Shown in pieces: positions 17,577-26,549 of a stretch of DNA of 34,298 nt. The DNA lies in assembly GCA_018714755.1 (NCBI GenBank), contig DVMY01000076.1:1-34298 (forward strand). Reading direction: 5' to 3'. The notes beneath the pieces were generated by a model. The model saw nothing but the letters and a program-made list of their open reading frames with translations. It made no database searches and was not told the DNA's origin. The stretch is from Candidatus Aphodousia faecigallinarum. GTDB lineage: Bacteria > Pseudomonadota > Gammaproteobacteria > Burkholderiales > Burkholderiaceae_F. Each line of letters begins with the position of its first letter. Positions within the stretch are counted from its first letter, which is position 1. Position numbers and translations under genes: made by a program.

Positions 17577-20438
17577 TTAATCCTTTTGTTCCGTCGTTGC
17601 TTGTTCAACCAGCGCTTTCACAACGGTTGACAGTTTCATACAGTTTGAACCCTTCACGCTAACCGTATGACAACTTTTACTTTCAGAGAGCACTGATTCA
17701 ATAAATTGCTTTCTATCTTGCTGCCAAAGACTCATGGCGTTCGGGCTAAGAGACTTAAACTTTTCGACAGCGTAACGCATCTGATCGCCAGTCGCATAAA
17801 ACGCGTCAATATGTTTTTCCGCGGCATAAGCACCAATTTCTTCATGAAATTCAATGCTTTTTTGTCCTAATTCAGCCATATCACCCGCCACCAACATTCT
17901 TGGCGCAGGATAGGACACCAATAAGTCAATAGCAGCCTTCATGCTATCAGGATTGGCATTATAGGCATCATCAATTACGGTGAGCTTACCCACCTTATGA
18001 ACCTGTCCGCGCCCCTTGATCGCTTCGAATTGTTCCACTCCCTGTCGAATAACTTCAAGAGAAATATTAAGTCCCAAACAGACCGCCGTCGCGGCTAAAG
18101 CGTTCTTGAAATTGTGTTCACCGCGAACTTTCATTCTCGCTTCAAACGATCCGATCGGCGTTTTAATCAAAGCGGTCATCCCTGTGGAGTCGGTTCGCAT
18201 GCAACCGTTAACATCGGCCGTGGCATCTATTCCAAAAGTCATGACATTGGCTTGTTGCGCCATCTCCAACCAGATTGAACGGCAGGGATCATCTGCGGAA
18301 ATAACAGCGATGCCATTTGAAGGCAGCACTCGGAAAACTTCCCCGTTTTCACGCGCGGTCGCCTCCACGGACTGCAAAAATTCCTGGTGCTCTCTCTGGG
18401 CGTTGGTCACCACCGCTATGGTCGGTTGAACGAGACCGCTCAAATAGCGCATTTCTCCGACATGATTCATGCCGGTTTCAATAACCGCCGCTTCGTGATC
18501 GTCCCTTAAACGCCAGAGCATGATGGGCACGCCGATGTCATTGTTGAGATTGCCCTCTGTGGCTAACGCATGCTCTCCATATCGAGCCTTTAATATGGAA
18601 GCGATCATTTGCGTGGTGGTTGTTTTGCCATTGCTGCCCGCTACAGCCACCAAGCCTAAATTTCTACCGCGTCTCCAATAACCAGCGGTCACCCCCAAAG
18701 CTAATTTGACATCCTTAACAACAATCTGCGGCAGTGGACAATACACCTCATGATCGACCACCACCGCCGCGGCTCCCGCCCGCATGGCCTGCATGACAAA
18801 ATCGTGCCCGTCAAAACGTTCCCCCTTTAGGGCGAAAAATAAAGAGCCTTCTTTAACCTGACGGGTATCCGTGCACACATTGGTAAAGGGGACGTCGCTG
18901 CCGAGCAAATGCGATCCGGGTAAAAGTTTCGATAAGAATTTCACATTCAAGAGGGCATCCGCAGGGGGTGTTTTCAGGCGTTGAGCGTTTCGCGCTTCCA
19001 CCACGTCGCTAAACGGGTGTTTCACTCCCTTGATCTCTTGATAGAGTTCGTGACCTTTGCCAGCGATCAGCACAACGTCTTGAGGATCCGCCTCCTTAAT
19101 GGCAGTGTGAATAGCTTCGCGTCGGTCCACAATGATTCTTTCCGGCTGCTTTAGACCAGCGGCCATTTGACGCAAAATCAGCTCCGGATCTTCCCCACGG
19201 GGATTGTCGCTTGTCAGTATGACCCTATCGGCCCCCGCCTCGGCCACCTGAGCCATTATGGGACGCTTGCCGGCATCACGATCACCGCCCGCGCCTAAAA
19301 CGACCCAAAGTTTGCCGCGACGCACTTTGGCCACTCCCCTGAGAGCCTCCAGAGCTTTTTCAACCGCATCCGGCGTATGGCTGTAGTCCACAATAGCTAA
19401 CGCTGCACCCGTATAGGGTACTTTTTGCATGCGGCCGTCAGGAGCCACCAACAAGGGTAACTTTTCAACGATTTCTCCCAACGCGAACCCGCGGCACAAA
19501 GCCGCTCCGATCACACCCAGTAAATTGGAAATATTAAAAGCGCCAAAAACGGATAGGTGCACGGTATGGCGTTCGCCTTGATAGACGATGTCAAATTGCA
19601 TGCCCTCCGGCATGGGGCGAATATTTTCCGCAGCCAACAAGTGGGTCCCTGCTAAAGCGATCGTTCCGCGCATTGTGGTCACAATTGTGTGTATTGAACG
19701 ATGCGAGCAACGCTCAGCCATGCGAACACCGGCTTCATCATCAATATTGATCACCGCGTGCTTTAAACCGGGCCAATCGAAGAGAATCGCCTTGGCTCGT
19801 TCATAGGCTTGCATATCATGGTGGTAATCCAAATGATCTCTAGTTAAGTTCGTAAAAATTCCCACATCAAAATGCGTGCCTTGCAATCTTCCCTGTTCCA
19901 GCCCAATTGAGCTCGCCTCAAGAGCAAAAGCGCAAGCGTCCGCCTTCAAAAGCCGACGATACAATCCCTGAAGACTCACCGCGTCGGGCGTCGTAAGCGA
20001 AGCCGTTTCAAACTTTTGTCCTTGCATGAAGCAGCCAATGGTTCCAATGGCGGCACACTTTTGGCCCAATAAACTTAAAAGCTGCGAGAGCCAATGAGAA
20101 GTTGTGGTCTTACCGTTGGTTCCTGTGATACCGATGGCAAACAAGTTAGCGCTTGGATCCCGATAAAAGCCGGAAGCGAATTCACCCAAATGTTGACTTA
20201 AATTCGGCACGGCGATAGCGGGCACACCGAATGTACGACGCACTCCATCGTCTTCGTACACGAGCGCACACGCCTTCTGAGCCGCGTCGCTTAAAAACTC
20301 CCTTCCATCACGGTGCAGCCCCGGAACTGCAATAAAGACATCACCGTCTTGTAAGTTTCGAGAATCCAACGTTAAGCGCTTGGCCTCCGGCGCCAAGCGT
20401 CTTAACAAACTGACATAGGATTGAATGTTGTCAAGCAT
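17577..20438 (-). CDS. murE-murF: Fused MurE-MurF ligase (adds meso-DAP, then D-Ala-D-Ala)
   Basis: One 953-residue reading frame carries two complete Mur ligases. Residues 1 to about 490 are MurE: TLDSRNLQDGDVFIAVPG, P-loop GITGTNGKTTTSHW (K110), and DNPRGEDP at about 411, the motif for meso-diaminopimelate. Residues from about 500 to 953 are MurF: FTNVCTDTRQVKEGSLFFALKG, P-loop AVAGSNGKTTTTQM (K605), and VIDDAYNANPDSMKAA. No internal stop or start signal separates them, and the joint (about residues 488-500) is short. Such MurE-MurF fusions are known in Bordetella and relatives. The ATG has no clear Shine-Dalgarno sequence. A 63-bp gap separates it from ftsI. Confidence 0.97.
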   Translation of the reverse strand: MLDNIQSYVSLLRRLAPEAKRLTLDSRNLQDGDVFIAVPGLHRDGREFLSDAAQKACALVYEDDGVRRTFGVPAIAVPNLSQHLGEFASGFYRDPSANLFAIGITGTNGKTTTSHWLSQLLSLLGQKCAAIGTIGCFMQGQKFETASLTTPDAVSLQGLYRRLLKADACAFALEASSIGLEQGRLQGTHFDVGIFTNLTRDHLDYHHDMQAYERAKAILFDWPGLKHAVINIDDEAGVRMAERCSHRSIHTIVTTMRGTIALAGTHLLAAENIRPMPEGMQFDIVYQGERHTVHLSVFGAFNISNLLGVIGAALCRGFALGEIVEKLPLLVAPDGRMQKVPYTGAALAIVDYSHTPDAVEKALEALRGVAKVRRGKLWVVLGAGGDRDAGKRPIMAQVAEAGADRVILTSDNPRGEDPELILRQMAAGLKQPERIIVDRREAIHTAIKEADPQDVVLIAGKGHELYQEIKGVKHPFSDVVEARNAQRLKTPPADALLNVKFLSKLLPGSHLLGSDVPFTNVCTDTRQVKEGSLFFALKGERFDGHDFVMQAMRAGAAAVVVDHEVYCPLPQIVVKDVKLALGVTAGYWRRGRNLGLVAVAGSNGKTTTTQMIASILKARYGEHALATEGNLNNDIGVPIMLWRLRDDHEAAVIETGMNHVGEMRYLSGLVQPTIAVVTNAQREHQEFLQSVEATARENGEVFRVLPSNGIAVISADDPCRSIWLEMAQQANVMTFGIDATADVNGCMRTDSTGMTALIKTPIGSFEARMKVRGEHNFKNALAATAVCLGLNISLEVIRQGVEQFEAIKGRGQVHKVGKLTVIDDAYNANPDSMKAAIDLLVSYPAPRMLVAGDMAELGQKSIEFHEEIGAYAAEKHIDAFYATGDQMRYAVEKFKSLSPNAMSLWQQDRKQFIESVLSESKSCHTVSVKGSNCMKLSTVVKALVEQATTEQKD

Positions 20439-20501
20439 AGGGGTTTGCCATTGAGTCTTGTGTTGATTTAGCAGGATTGTTTCTAAACATACTGCCTTAT
20501 G

Positions 20502-22316
20502 TTAATGAGCTGTTTTCGCCAACAACCCGCCACCGGCCACCATCATCGGATCATCCGGATTGACAAGCAATGTGCGCAGCGCGGCTTCCACCACTTCACC
20601 AAAAACCGGAGCGGCCACCACACCGCCGGCGTGACCCGAATCCTTCGGCTCGTCAATCATGACGGCCACCACCAAACGAGGCTGCGTAGCTGGTGCGACG
20701 CCCACAAAGGAGGCTACATAGTCTTTAACGTACTCGCCGTTTTTAACTTTATAGACGGTGCCTGTTTTACCCGCCACGGTGTAGCCGGTTACCTTCAAGC
20801 GCGAGGCGGTTCCGCCTCTGTGCACGGTGGTCATCATCATGGCTCGCATCTGTCGGGCCACTTCCGGACGATAGACCTGTTCACCGACCGCCGGATGATC
20901 TTGCTTTGTCAGAGTCAACGGAATGACGTCGCCATTGCGAGCAAAAACGGTGTAAGCCTGAGCAATTTGCATGAGCGATGCTGACAGACCATAGCCATAG
21001 GAAATAGTGGCTTGTTCAACCGGACCCCAGGACTTGGCAGGACGCAGCCGACCGGCAACCGCTCCCGGGAACCCAACCTGAGGCGCCTGTCCAAAGCCTA
21101 AACGACTATAGGTCTCCCAGAGCGTTTGCGAGGGTATTTGCAAAGCGATCTTCACCGTTCCAACGTTGGACGACTTGGCGATAACCTGAGAGACCGTCAA
21201 AAGGCCGTAATTGTGCGTGTCGCTGATTCTGCGATCTGCCACCATGATCCGACCCGGCGCCGTTTGAATCAAACTGTCCGGGCGCACAATACCCATATCC
21301 AGCGCTTTAGCAATAGCAAAGGGTTTCATGATGGAGCCGGGTTCAAACGTGTCGGTCACCACACGATTACGAATCTTGTCAAACACAAACGTGCTTCGGT
21401 CATTGGGATCGAAGCCCGGCCAACTCACCAAAGCTAAGATTTCTCCCGTAATGGAATCAGCCACTACAACGGCGCCAGCCTTAGCCTGGTGCTTTTCAAC
21501 AGCATTTCGCACCGCGCTATAAGCGATATATTGGATCCGAGAGTCAATCGACAGATGCAAATCTTGACCGGGTACAGGCTCTTGAGTCCACATTTCTTCA
21601 ATGATATGACCCAAACGATCGCGAATAACCCGACGAGCGCCTTTTTGACCGGTAAGCGTTTTGTCGTTAGCTAATTCAATGCCTTCCTGACCACGATCCT
21701 CACGGTTATTGAATCCCACAATATGAGCGGAGACTTCGCCGCCAGGATAGTGACGCTTGACGTCAGGCGTATAGGTTAATCCTTCCAAGTGTAAGGCTTG
21801 AACTTGACGCACCACATCCATATCGACCTGGCGAGCCAAGTTGACAAACGCATCCTTGCGCGCCAGTCGTTTCTGGAGCGTTCTCTCGGAAACCCCCAAC
21901 AAGTCGGAAAGTTCACTAATCTGTTGAGGTGTGGCGGTCACAAGGTTAGTGGTCGCCCAAATACTGCGAGCCGGCAGCGACGCGGCAAGCACCACTCCGT
22001 TGCGGTCAAAAATCTGACCGCGACCTGCTGCGATTTCAAGCGTTTTGGCGTAACGAACCTCACCCTGTTTCTGCAAAAAATCTGTATTAAAGCATTGCAA
22101 ATACCCGGCTCGCAGGAAACAAACCACAAAGATGCCCACTAGCGCGCCCAGCACCATGTGTGAACGTTTTTGAGAGATTTCAAGCGCTCTCCATTCCTTA
22201 TCGCGTTCTTTGGAGCGCTTTGGCATACGAGGAGCCGTGTCCTCGCTCCAAAATTCATGGAAACGTCTTTTAATAAAAGCAAAAACACGCGCGTAGAAGG
22301 AGTGATTCGTCATCAT
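20502..22316 (-). CDS. ftsI: Septal peptidoglycan transpeptidase FtsI (PBP3)
   Basis: This class B penicillin-binding protein crosslinks septal peptidoglycan with FtsW. An extended basic cytoplasmic tail (about 50 residues) precedes the membrane helix HMVLGALVGIFVVCFLRAGY. The pedestal domain includes GRGQIFDRNGVVLA. The transpeptidase domain has S328-x-x-K331 (PGSIMKPF), the SxN motif in AKSSNVGTVKIAL, and KTG at 517 (VAGKTGTVYK). The total of 604 residues is normal. The start overlaps the ftsL stop by 4 bp; a tandem ATGATG allows either of two starts. Confidence 0.97.
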   Translation of the reverse strand: MMTNHSFYARVFAFIKRRFHEFWSEDTAPRMPKRSKERDKEWRALEISQKRSHMVLGALVGIFVVCFLRAGYLQCFNTDFLQKQGEVRYAKTLEIAAGRGQIFDRNGVVLAASLPARSIWATTNLVTATPQQISELSDLLGVSERTLQKRLARKDAFVNLARQVDMDVVRQVQALHLEGLTYTPDVKRHYPGGEVSAHIVGFNNREDRGQEGIELANDKTLTGQKGARRVIRDRLGHIIEEMWTQEPVPGQDLHLSIDSRIQYIAYSAVRNAVEKHQAKAGAVVVADSITGEILALVSWPGFDPNDRSTFVFDKIRNRVVTDTFEPGSIMKPFAIAKALDMGIVRPDSLIQTAPGRIMVADRRISDTHNYGLLTVSQVIAKSSNVGTVKIALQIPSQTLWETYSRLGFGQAPQVGFPGAVAGRLRPAKSWGPVEQATISYGYGLSASLMQIAQAYTVFARNGDVIPLTLTKQDHPAVGEQVYRPEVARQMRAMMMTTVHRGGTASRLKVTGYTVAGKTGTVYKVKNGEYVKDYVASFVGVAPATQPRLVVAVMIDEPKDSGHAGGVVAAPVFGEVVEAALRTLLVNPDDPMMVAGGGLLAKTAH

Positions 22317-22657
22317 GACTGATCCCCCTCTTTACGCGTTACAAAGCGAGGCACGGGTTTAGGCTGCAAAATCACCGTGTTTTCATTGCGGGCAGGCTCC
22401 AGTCCCATTTCCCTGGCGCCGGAAGCTATGTAGCCCGGCAAGGTCACCTTGGCCAATTCAATGTTGATTTCGCGCTGCTCATCGAGCAGACGTCTGGATT
22501 GCTCTTGCTCCTGCTCAATCTCAGAAATCAAAGCTCGAACCTTATATTGATTGTTGACAATCAAGAGCGCCAACCAAACCACTAAAATCGTTAATAAAAC
22601 GATGCTCACCAAGCTCCAGTTTTGACGCAGACGGCGCAGCAACTCCAATCGAATCAT
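22313..22657 (-). CDS. ftsL: Cell division protein FtsL
   Basis: A 114-residue bitopic membrane protein: a short basic head, one membrane helix (SLVSIVLLTILVVWLALLIV), then a coiled-coil-like segment (VRALISEIEQEQEQSRRLLDEQREINIELAKVTL) and a polar tail. With FtsB it bridges FtsQ and FtsWI. Sequence conservation in this family is low, so the call rests on topology and on position between rsmH and ftsI, with 4-bp overlaps on both sides. Confidence 0.93.
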   Translation of the reverse strand: MIRLELLRRLRQNWSLVSIVLLTILVVWLALLIVNNQYKVRALISEIEQEQEQSRRLLDEQREINIELAKVTLPGYIASGAREMGLEPARNENTVILQPKPVPRFVTRKEGDQS

Positions 22658-23604
22658 GACGACCTCCCCGCTCTCACACGAGTGGCCAGACGCAAAATAG
22701 CGCTTCTGGCTCGTGGGTTGGCGTCACACTCTTGCGGTGTCGGCAAAACACGCTTTACCTCTGTTAATTGCGCACGGGGCAATTCATCGGCACGAAGCGG
22801 CAACCGAGAATCGATTCCTTTTTCTGGATGGGCTTTTTCATCAAAGAAGCGTTTGACGATTCGATCTTCCAAAGAATGGAACGTGATGACCGCGATGCGG
22901 CCACCATCAACCACCAAATCCATTGAAGCATTCAACGCTTGAGCAAGCTCATCGAGTTCGCTGTTGATATGGATACGAATGGCTTGAAAGGTCCTCGTGG
23001 CCGGATTTTGCGTCGGATCCTTTTTGTTGGCAGGAACCACGTCTGCCACTAACTTCGCCAGCTGCTGAGTGGTTTCTATCGGAGTCTGCACGCGCGTTTG
23101 AACAATCGAATGAGCAATACGTTTGGCAAAGCGTTCTTCTCCCAACGTGTGAATCACACGTGCAATATCTTCTTCACTCGCAACCGCCAACCACTCGGCC
23201 GCTGTCTGTCCGCTCGTGGTATCCATCCTCATATCCAAAGGACCGTCCATACGGAAAGAAAAACCACGGGAAGCATCATCAATCTGAGGGCTTGAAACGC
23301 CGATATCCATGAAGACACCGTTGACCTGATCAACCCCCCTGGCGTTCAGTTCTTCCTTTAGTCTTGAGAATGGCGCATGAATAATGCGAAAACGCTCATC
23401 GTTGATTTCTGAGGCCGCTACAACAGCTTCGGGATCTCTATCGAAAGCGAAAAGTCTTCCTTGATCTGAAAGAAGGGAAAGAATTTTGCGTGTATGCCCC
23501 CCTCGGCCGAACGTCGCATCAACGTACGTACCGTTTGGATCCGTTACCACCAAAGGCGGCGCCACCTCTGCCATCACGGAGAGATGAGCCAAACGCTTAT
23601 TCAT
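22654..23604 (-). CDS. rsmH: 16S rRNA m4C1402 methyltransferase RsmH
   Basis: RsmH (MraW) methylates C1402 of 16S rRNA at N4 using SAM. Motifs: HLSVMAEV at the N-terminus, SAM loop YVDATFGRGGHTRKIL, FAFDRDPEAV, GVFMDIGVSSPQIDDASRGFSF and VITFHSLEDRIVKRFF. The 316 residues are standard. A strong ribosome site (AGGAGAGGTGG) precedes the ATG, 9 bp after mraZ. Confidence 0.98.
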   Translation of the reverse strand: MNKRLAHLSVMAEVAPPLVVTDPNGTYVDATFGRGGHTRKILSLLSDQGRLFAFDRDPEAVVAASEINDERFRIIHAPFSRLKEELNARGVDQVNGVFMDIGVSSPQIDDASRGFSFRMDGPLDMRMDTTSGQTAAEWLAVASEEDIARVIHTLGEERFAKRIAHSIVQTRVQTPIETTQQLAKLVADVVPANKKDPTQNPATRTFQAIRIHINSELDELAQALNASMDLVVDGGRIAVITFHSLEDRIVKRFFDEKAHPEKGIDSRLPLRADELPRAQLTEVKRVLPTPQECDANPRARSAILRLATRVRAGRSS

Positions 23605-23613
23605 CCACCTCTC

Positions 23614-24042
23614 CTAAAGCACTAAATCAAACACGTCTTGCGGCAGTCCTTTCTGCAATTCTGCCTGTTCAAACTGCATGTACTTCACTTGATCCCACAG
23701 TTCAAAGTGATTACCCAAACCAATCAAAGTCACTTCACGATTTAAACCACAGAGGCTGCGCAGATCGGTCGGCACGAGGAGTCTGCCAGCGGCGTCGGCG
23801 GTCACATCAACCGCGCTACCCAACATGACACGCTGCAAAACCCTCGCCGAATAGGGCAAGGCCACTAATCGCGCTCTGAGTTCTTCCCAAACAGCCCGGG
23901 GGAAAATCAACGCGCAGCCATCCGGGTGGCGCGTCAATGTCACTTCACCTTCGCAAGGCACAAGAAGGCTCTCCCGGTACTTGGCAGGTAACGAGAGACG
24001 GCCTTTTGCGTCGAGCACCAGTAGTGACGTGCCTTGAAACAT
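23614..24042 (-). CDS. mraZ: Transcriptional regulator MraZ
   Basis: MraZ is a DNA-binding protein that represses the dcw promoter. It has two SpoVT/AbrB-like half-domains, each with the signature turn: DAKGRLSLPAKYR near residue 10 and DAAGRLLVPTDLR near residue 84. The 142-residue length is typical. It is the first gene of the cluster. Its own candidate operators (three GTGGN boxes) lie 52-76 bp upstream of the ATG. Ribosome site AAGGGTGG. Confidence 0.98.
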   Translation of the reverse strand: MFQGTSLLVLDAKGRLSLPAKYRESLLVPCEGEVTLTRHPDGCALIFPRAVWEELRARLVALPYSARVLQRVMLGSAVDVTADAAGRLLVPTDLRSLCGLNREVTLIGLGNHFELWDQVKYMQFEQAELQKGLPQDVFDLVL

Positions 24043-24093
24043 CAGTCCACCCTTGAAATTTCACGTAAAGACAAAAAAGCGGTTCGCGCTTTG

Positions 24094-24118
24094 GGCACAA
24101 ACTTCCACTTTTTCCCAC
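24094..24118 (-). promoter_or_regulatory. MraZ operator: three GTGGN boxes on a 10-bp period
   Basis: On the minus strand GTGGG-AAAAA-GTGGA-AGTTT-GTGCC gives three 5-bp boxes with 5-bp spacers (24118-24114, 24108-24104, 24098-24094), the last box degenerate. E. coli MraZ is known to bind direct repeats of this kind (TGGG-type, 5-nt spacers). Here the boxes fall just downstream of the expected start site, suited to repression of the whole dcw cluster. Confidence 0.75.
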
Positions 24119-24131
24119 TTTCTAACACGGA

Positions 24132-24160
24132 AATTTAAAAGTATCTGTGAACTAAGTCAA
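24132..24160 (-). promoter_or_regulatory. Sigma70-like promoter of the dcw cluster
   Basis: The minus strand has TTGACT (24160-24155), a 17-bp spacer and TAAATT (24137-24132). The expected start is near 24125, about 80 nt upstream of the mraZ ATG and just upstream of the MraZ boxes. The -35 is strong; the -10 matches the consensus at four of six bases. Confidence 0.6.
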
Positions 24161-24301
24161 GGATTTTCAAAAATTTTTTAGAAAGAATTGATACGAGAAA
24201 AAGGGGGTTCAAACTGACGACACAGGATATTGTTAGTAAGAAGACAAAAAGAACTAAAACTTGTTAAATATCTATTTTGCTATTAACTGACGTAAATTTA
24301 A

Positions 24302-24319
24302 GGCGCTCCTCAGAGCGCC
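24302..24319 (-). terminator. Intrinsic terminator after the acyl-CoA synthetase gene
   Basis: GGCGCTC-TGAG-GAGCGCC is a 7-bp stem with a 4-nt loop, 10 bp after the stop codon on the minus strand, followed by TTAAATTT, a short U-rich tail. It insulates the dcw promoter region from the neighbouring gene. The remaining bases, 24161-24301, hold no gene and no clear motif. Confidence 0.7.
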
Positions 24320-24329
24320 TATCAGGGCA

Positions 24330-26444
24330 TTAAAGTTTTGTTAAATCGACTTTAATTCGTCCGTCCACCGCGATGCCCTCGCCATTTTTCTCACTGATGA
24401 TGAGAGGATTGATATCCAATTCGACAATCGCAGGGAAGTCGCTAACCAATTGAGAAATTCTCAACAGACATTCCCGCAGTTGCTCCATTTGAGCCGGAGT
24501 CGTTCCGCGGGCACCTTCCAAAAGCTTATAGGCTTTCACTCCTTTGATCATTTCGTCGGCGTCCACGTCGGTAAGCGGCGCCATCCGGAAAGTGACGTCT
24601 TTCATCACTTCGATGAAAACGCCACCCAAACCGAACATCACCATATGACCATATTGCGGATCGGTTGCCACACCGCAAACCATTTCCCGGGATCCCTTCA
24701 CCATTTCCTGAATAATGACACCTTCAAGCCCTTCCAAGAGGTTCTTTTCTTTGAGCTTTTCGATTAAATCACGATACTCGGCTCGCAATTGATCTGCGTC
24801 TTGAATGTTAACTCGGACCCCACCGACATCTGTTTTGTGAGAGGTTGTTTTCGAAGTCATCTTCATGACAACCGGATAACCCACTTTTTCGGCAATGGCC
24901 ACCGCCTCTTCTTCGCTAACGGCAAAGCCGGAGCGACACACACGGATCCCGTACGCATCCAAAACATCGATGCTTTCGCGAGTGGTTAATTGCTCGCGAC
25001 CCTGAGAGGCACTTTGCATGATGATTTCGCGGGCGCGATCACGATCTACTTCAAAAGTCGGCGTCATCCCGACAGGTTTTTCAACCCAAAGACGCTGCTG
25101 ATTGAGGCGATTTAATCCATCGGCTGCCTGTTCGGCGTACATGAAAAACGGCACATTAACCTTCATATCCGATAACTCGGAGAAGAACGCGCTCTTCGTC
25201 ATAAACACGCCGACAATCGGTTTTTCAGAATGTTGCGCTTTGATATCCATCACGGCACGCGCCACGTCAATGTCTTTCAAACCCAAAAACGGCAAGTAAA
25301 TGACAATGACCATATCGACATTTTCGTCAGCCAACACCGTCTCAAGCGTTTGCTTGTAATGCTCAATCGGCGCCGAGGCGATCATATCAACCGGATTTTT
25401 GACCGATGCGGCCGCAGGCAGGAAGGAGCGAAGCTTTTCCTTCGTTTCTTCACTCAAGGCGGCCATTTTCATGCCATACTCACAGACCGCGTCCGTAGCC
25501 ATGATGCCGGGACCGCCGGAATTGGTGATGATGGCTACTCTGTCGCCCTTCGGAATCGGACAATTGGCAAATACTTTTGCGGTCGCAAAGAGGTTTTCAA
25601 GAGAATACTCACGAATCACACCGGATTGAGTCAACAGAGCATGGGCGGCTTTGTCAGCACCGGCCAATGAACCGGTATGCGAAGAGGCCGCGCTGGCGCC
25701 AGCGGCGCTGCGACCGGCCTTTAAGGCTAAAATCGGTTTTTGCTTTGAGACACGGGTGGCCAGTTTTCTGAAGTTCGCGGGATTTTGGATAGATTCCATA
25801 TAAAGCAGAATTTGCTTCACATCGTCTTCATTTTCCCAATATTCAATGGCGGTTTCAGCGTTTACGTCAGCTTGATTGCCAATGGAGATAAATTGCGCGA
25901 AACCTAAATTCAAGTCCTTCAAAATATTCAGAATCCCGCCGCCTAAAGCACCGGACTGGGAGACAAAACCAATTCCACCGCGCTCGGGCAGGCTTTCGGC
26001 AAAACAGCCGTCCATTCGGACGTCCGGATGGGTATTGACTACGCCCAAGCAATTGGGACCCACACAACGCATTCCATAGGCGCGCACCTTTTCCAGAAGA
26101 GCCTGTTCCAATTGAGCGCCTTCTTTTCCGGTCTCCTTAAACCCTGCGCTAATCACACAGAGACCACCAACTCCCTTTTCGTGACACTGATCAATTGTGG
26201 AAAGAACAAACTTGGCGTTAACCACCACAATGGCCAAATCCACTTCACCGGGAACATCCAAGACAGTCGGGTAAGCCTGCAACCCTTCGATGACACCCCC
26301 TTTGGGATTTACAGGATAAATGTTTCCTTTAAAGCCATACTCCTGCAATCGTTTCATGATGTCTGAGCCAATCGTATGGGCTTTTGTGGACGCTCCGATC
26401 ACCGCGATGGCATGAGGTTTCATAATTTTGTCGAGGTTTTGCAT
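24330..26444 (-). CDS. ADP-forming acyl-CoA synthetase (fused alpha-beta)
   Basis: A 704-residue protein with the layout of ADP-forming acetyl/acyl-CoA synthetases: CoA-binding domain (IAVIGASTKAHTIGSDI, about residues 10-110), succinyl-CoA ligase-like domains (GIGFVSQSGALGGG; probable phosphohistidine H256 in SSHTGSLAGAD), and a C-terminal ATP-grasp half (YPVVMKMTSKTTSHKTDVGGV, VELDINPLI). It would interconvert an acyl-CoA plus ADP and phosphate with the free acid plus CoA and ATP. No acetyltransferase domain is attached, unlike the Pat type. I start at the ATG at 26444, which has AAGGA 5 nt upstream, not at the TTG at 26462 used in the ORF track. It may share a transcript with the lysR gene upstream. 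Confidence 0.92.
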   Translation of the reverse strand: MQNLDKIMKPHAIAVIGASTKAHTIGSDIMKRLQEYGFKGNIYPVNPKGGVIEGLQAYPTVLDVPGEVDLAIVVVNAKFVLSTIDQCHEKGVGGLCVISAGFKETGKEGAQLEQALLEKVRAYGMRCVGPNCLGVVNTHPDVRMDGCFAESLPERGGIGFVSQSGALGGGILNILKDLNLGFAQFISIGNQADVNAETAIEYWENEDDVKQILLYMESIQNPANFRKLATRVSKQKPILALKAGRSAAGASAASSHTGSLAGADKAAHALLTQSGVIREYSLENLFATAKVFANCPIPKGDRVAIITNSGGPGIMATDAVCEYGMKMAALSEETKEKLRSFLPAAASVKNPVDMIASAPIEHYKQTLETVLADENVDMVIVIYLPFLGLKDIDVARAVMDIKAQHSEKPIVGVFMTKSAFFSELSDMKVNVPFFMYAEQAADGLNRLNQQRLWVEKPVGMTPTFEVDRDRAREIIMQSASQGREQLTTRESIDVLDAYGIRVCRSGFAVSEEEAVAIAEKVGYPVVMKMTSKTTSHKTDVGGVRVNIQDADQLRAEYRDLIEKLKEKNLLEGLEGVIIQEMVKGSREMVCGVATDPQYGHMVMFGLGGVFIEVMKDVTFRMAPLTDVDADEMIKGVKAYKLLEGARGTTPAQMEQLRECLLRISQLVSDFPAIVELDINPLIISEKNGEGIAVDGRIKVDLTKL

Positions 26445-26519
26445 GATGATCCTTTTCCCCAAGCTTGTAAGCTAAAAAACATTCTTATGATACATAGACA
26501 ACTTTAAAAAATTAACCCC

Positions 26520-26539
26520 CCAAAAAGACATACTTTTGG
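26520..26539 (-). terminator. Weak hairpin between lysR-type gene and acyl-CoA synthetase gene
   Basis: On the minus strand CCAAAAG-TATGT-CTTTTTGG can fold with one bulge, 10 bp after the LysR stop. It is AT-rich and its U-rich tract (TTAATTTTTT) starts a few bases late. Partial termination is possible; read-through is equally likely. Confidence 0.25.
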
Positions 26540-26549
26540 AGCAAAGGGA

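Noticed and set aside
26513-26521. C-rich run near the acyl-CoA synthetase gene (CCCCCCC) as another contingency tract
   Set aside because: It is shorter, lies downstream of the lysR stop in a spacer and is not placed to switch a reading frame or a clear promoter spacing.
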